From: Ruminococcus flavefaciens
GTDB lineage: Bacteria; Bacillota; Clostridia; Oscillospirales; Ruminococcaceae
Direction: 5' to 3'
Length of the DNA stretch: 42,996 nucleotides
Assembly (NCBI RefSeq): GCF_900143025.1
Contig: NZ_FRCT01000017.1
Location: 23,410-66,405, forward strand
Shown here: in pieces, positions 42,004-42,996 of the stretch
Numbering within the stretch: the stretch's first letter is position 1
Layout of the letters: each line of letters begins with the position of its first letter
Translations under genes and position numbers: made by a program
Notes under the pieces: model-generated
The model's database searches: none
Told to the model about the DNA's origin: nothing
Seen by the model: the letters and a program-made list of their open reading frames with translations, nothing else

Positions 42004-42996
42004 TTACTGATCGTCCTTTTTCTTTGAACGAGCTGCGAAAGCGCAGGCTGCTGCGATTGCGAGGACCGCAAATGCTGCTCCCACTCCCTCGACGCCTGTA
42101 TTAGGAGAATTAGTTACCTTCTTGGTAGTTGTGCTCTTTGCCTTTGTAGTTGTTTTTGCTGTTGTCTTACCTGTTACAGCAGCAGTTGTAGTTGTTGTAG
42201 TAGTTGTCTCTTCTGCTGTTGTAGTTGTGGTAACGTCTGTTGTGGTAGTAGTTGTAGTAGTTGTTGCGGTCGATGTAGTAGTCGATGTGGTAGTAGTTGT
42301 TGAAGTTGTTAATGATAACTCCATACCCTCCTGAGTTACAAGAGTTGTATTTGTTACCTCCTGACCCATTACATCGGTCACATTTGTGGTAGTAGTTGTT
42401 GTGCTTGTTGTAGTTGTAGTGGTCGTTGTAGTTGTTGTAGTAACTATCTTCTTGTCGATCATTACAACTGTATCGGAATCTGTTTCAACTCCGTCAACAG
42501 ATACGAGCTTTCCGTCAGTAACAGTAAACTTCATATCGGTTGCTACCTCGTAGCCTGTAGGAGCAGCCACTTCGTGAAGGATATACTGACCGTCCTCAAG
42601 TGTTACCTTTGTAGCTGTCTGTCCCGAGATCCATACAAGTGAATCGCCGTGAGTCTTTTCAGCCTTGGCACCCTGTCCGATAGTCATTGCGCCCTCATCA
42701 AATATTACCTTATGACCGTCCTTGTCAACACCTGTAAGTGTAAGCTCAGCGCCCTCGACTTCTTCACCGTAGATATCCTTCTTGTCGATCATTACAACAG
42801 CAGTTGTTACAACTGTTGTAGTTGTCGATGTAGTAGTTGATGTTGTTGTCGTGGTTGTCTTGCTTGTTGTAGATGTTGTAGTTGTAGTCGAGGTAGTTGT
42901 TGTAGTGGTGGTAGTCGTTGTAGTAGTTGTTGTTGTCGTTGTAGTTGTAGTAGTTGTTGTAACTATTCTCTCATCGACCATTTCAACTGTATCTGC
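42004..42996 (-). CDS. Thr-rich SpaA-repeat surface protein with sortase signal (5' end cut)
   Basis: The frame is open to the right edge (ADTVEMVDERIV... at the edge), so only the last 331 residues are seen. From N to C: end of a SpaA-like unit, a Thr/Ser linker, a full SpaA/Cna-B prealbumin-like domain (MIDKKDIYGEEVEGAELTLTGVD...YILHEVAAPTGYEVATDMKFTV...DTVVMIDKK) with the Lys and Glu expected for an isopeptide bond, a second Thr-run linker, VMGQEVTNTTLVTQEGMELSL, a third Thr/Lys-rich stalk, then NSPNTG, a hydrophobic helix and RSKKKDDQ. This is a cell-wall sorting signal with SPNTG rather than LPxTG. Likely an adhesin or backbone-type surface protein. Confidence 0.88.
   Translation of the reverse strand, partial: ADTVEMVDERIVTTTTTTTTTTTTTTTTTTTTTTTSTTTTTSTTSKTTTTTTSTTTSTTTTVVTTAVVMIDKKDIYGEEVEGAELTLTGVDKDGHKVIFDEGAMTIGQGAKAEKTHGDSLVWISGQTATKVTLEDGQYILHEVAAPTGYEVATDMKFTVTDGKLVSVDGVETDSDTVVMIDKKIVTTTTTTTTTTTTSTTTTTTNVTDVMGQEVTNTTLVTQEGMELSLTTSTTTTTSTTTSTATTTTTTTTTDVTTTTTAEETTTTTTTTAAVTGKTTAKTTTKAKSTTTKKVTNSPNTGVEGVGAAFAVLAIAAACAFAARSKKKDDQ
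42121..42970. repeat. Low-complexity Thr-codon tracts
   Basis: Minus-strand runs of ACA/ACT/ACG/ACC codons at about 42121-42310, 42380-42450 and 42803-42970 encode the Thr linkers. Synonymous codons are mixed, which limits perfect repeats, but slippage or recombination length changes are plausible. Confidence 0.8.

Overview
The window looks like a chromosomal segment of a cellulosome-producing Ruminococcus, closest in layout to Ruminococcus flavefaciens. The main reason is the left end, which on the minus strand carries scaC - scaA - scaB in the order described for the R. flavefaciens sca cluster (scaC-scaA-scaB-cttA-scaE). Its cohesins, two-part dockerins and Thr-rich linkers are of the ruminococcal kind. 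GTP-dependent PEP carboxykinase, moderate GC and many TTGACA-17-TATAAT promoters also fit. No database was searched; all names come from reading motifs.

Layout. (1) 1-6141: scaffoldin operon. scaB is cut by the left edge. The only good promoter lies about 370 bases upstream of scaC, so the mRNA would begin with a long, GC-rich, hairpin-filled leader. (2) 6270-9315: capA-like lipoprotein, dusB, GtrA-type membrane protein. (3) 9600-13309: one operon of a YtrA-like GntR repressor, ABC ATPase, two ABC permeases and a CPBP protease. (4) 13340-13860: gene-free stretch with a tandem set of related hairpins. (5) 14021-17186: rsmD-coaD-coiled-coil operon, a DUF2975/XRE pair and a DUF3592-like membrane protein. 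(6) 17275-24388: pckG, then polA, a YcxB-like protein, rimI, tsaD and a small Cys-rich protein. (7) 24385-29125: germination genes (GerC-like fragment, gerAB, gerAA) around a degenerate CPBP-like protein and tadA. A sigma-G-type promoter precedes gerAA. (8) 29366-34423: small membrane protein, frameshifted HAD phosphatase, nadC, a dockerin-bearing D,D-carboxypeptidase and nadB. (9) 34595-40522: fakA-asp23 on the minus strand, then DUF4236, ymdB, spoVS and recG on the plus strand. (10) 40757-42996: CorA-family transporter with an elaborate leader, and the 3' end of a Thr-rich, SpaA-repeat, sortase-anchored surface protein.

How parts work together. Established work on R. flavefaciens says ScaA cohesins collect enzymes and the ScaC adaptor, the ScaA dockerin docks on ScaB, and ScaB is held by sortase-anchored ScaE. 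The VanY-type peptidase at 31522-32859 carries a dockerin, so it is a likely client of this machinery even though it sits inside a nadB...nadC NAD-synthesis operon. The right-end surface protein is also a sortase substrate.

Most notable signals: the corA leader (an 18-codon ORF with a strong ribosome site, overlapping one of two mutually exclusive hairpins); the long structured scaC leader; the dockerin-peptidase within the NAD operon; a GerA operon with a forespore-type promoter; a CPBP-like protein that has lost its catalytic residues; and a family of intergenic hairpins that share a frame but differ in compensated stem sequence, two of which bracket nadC.
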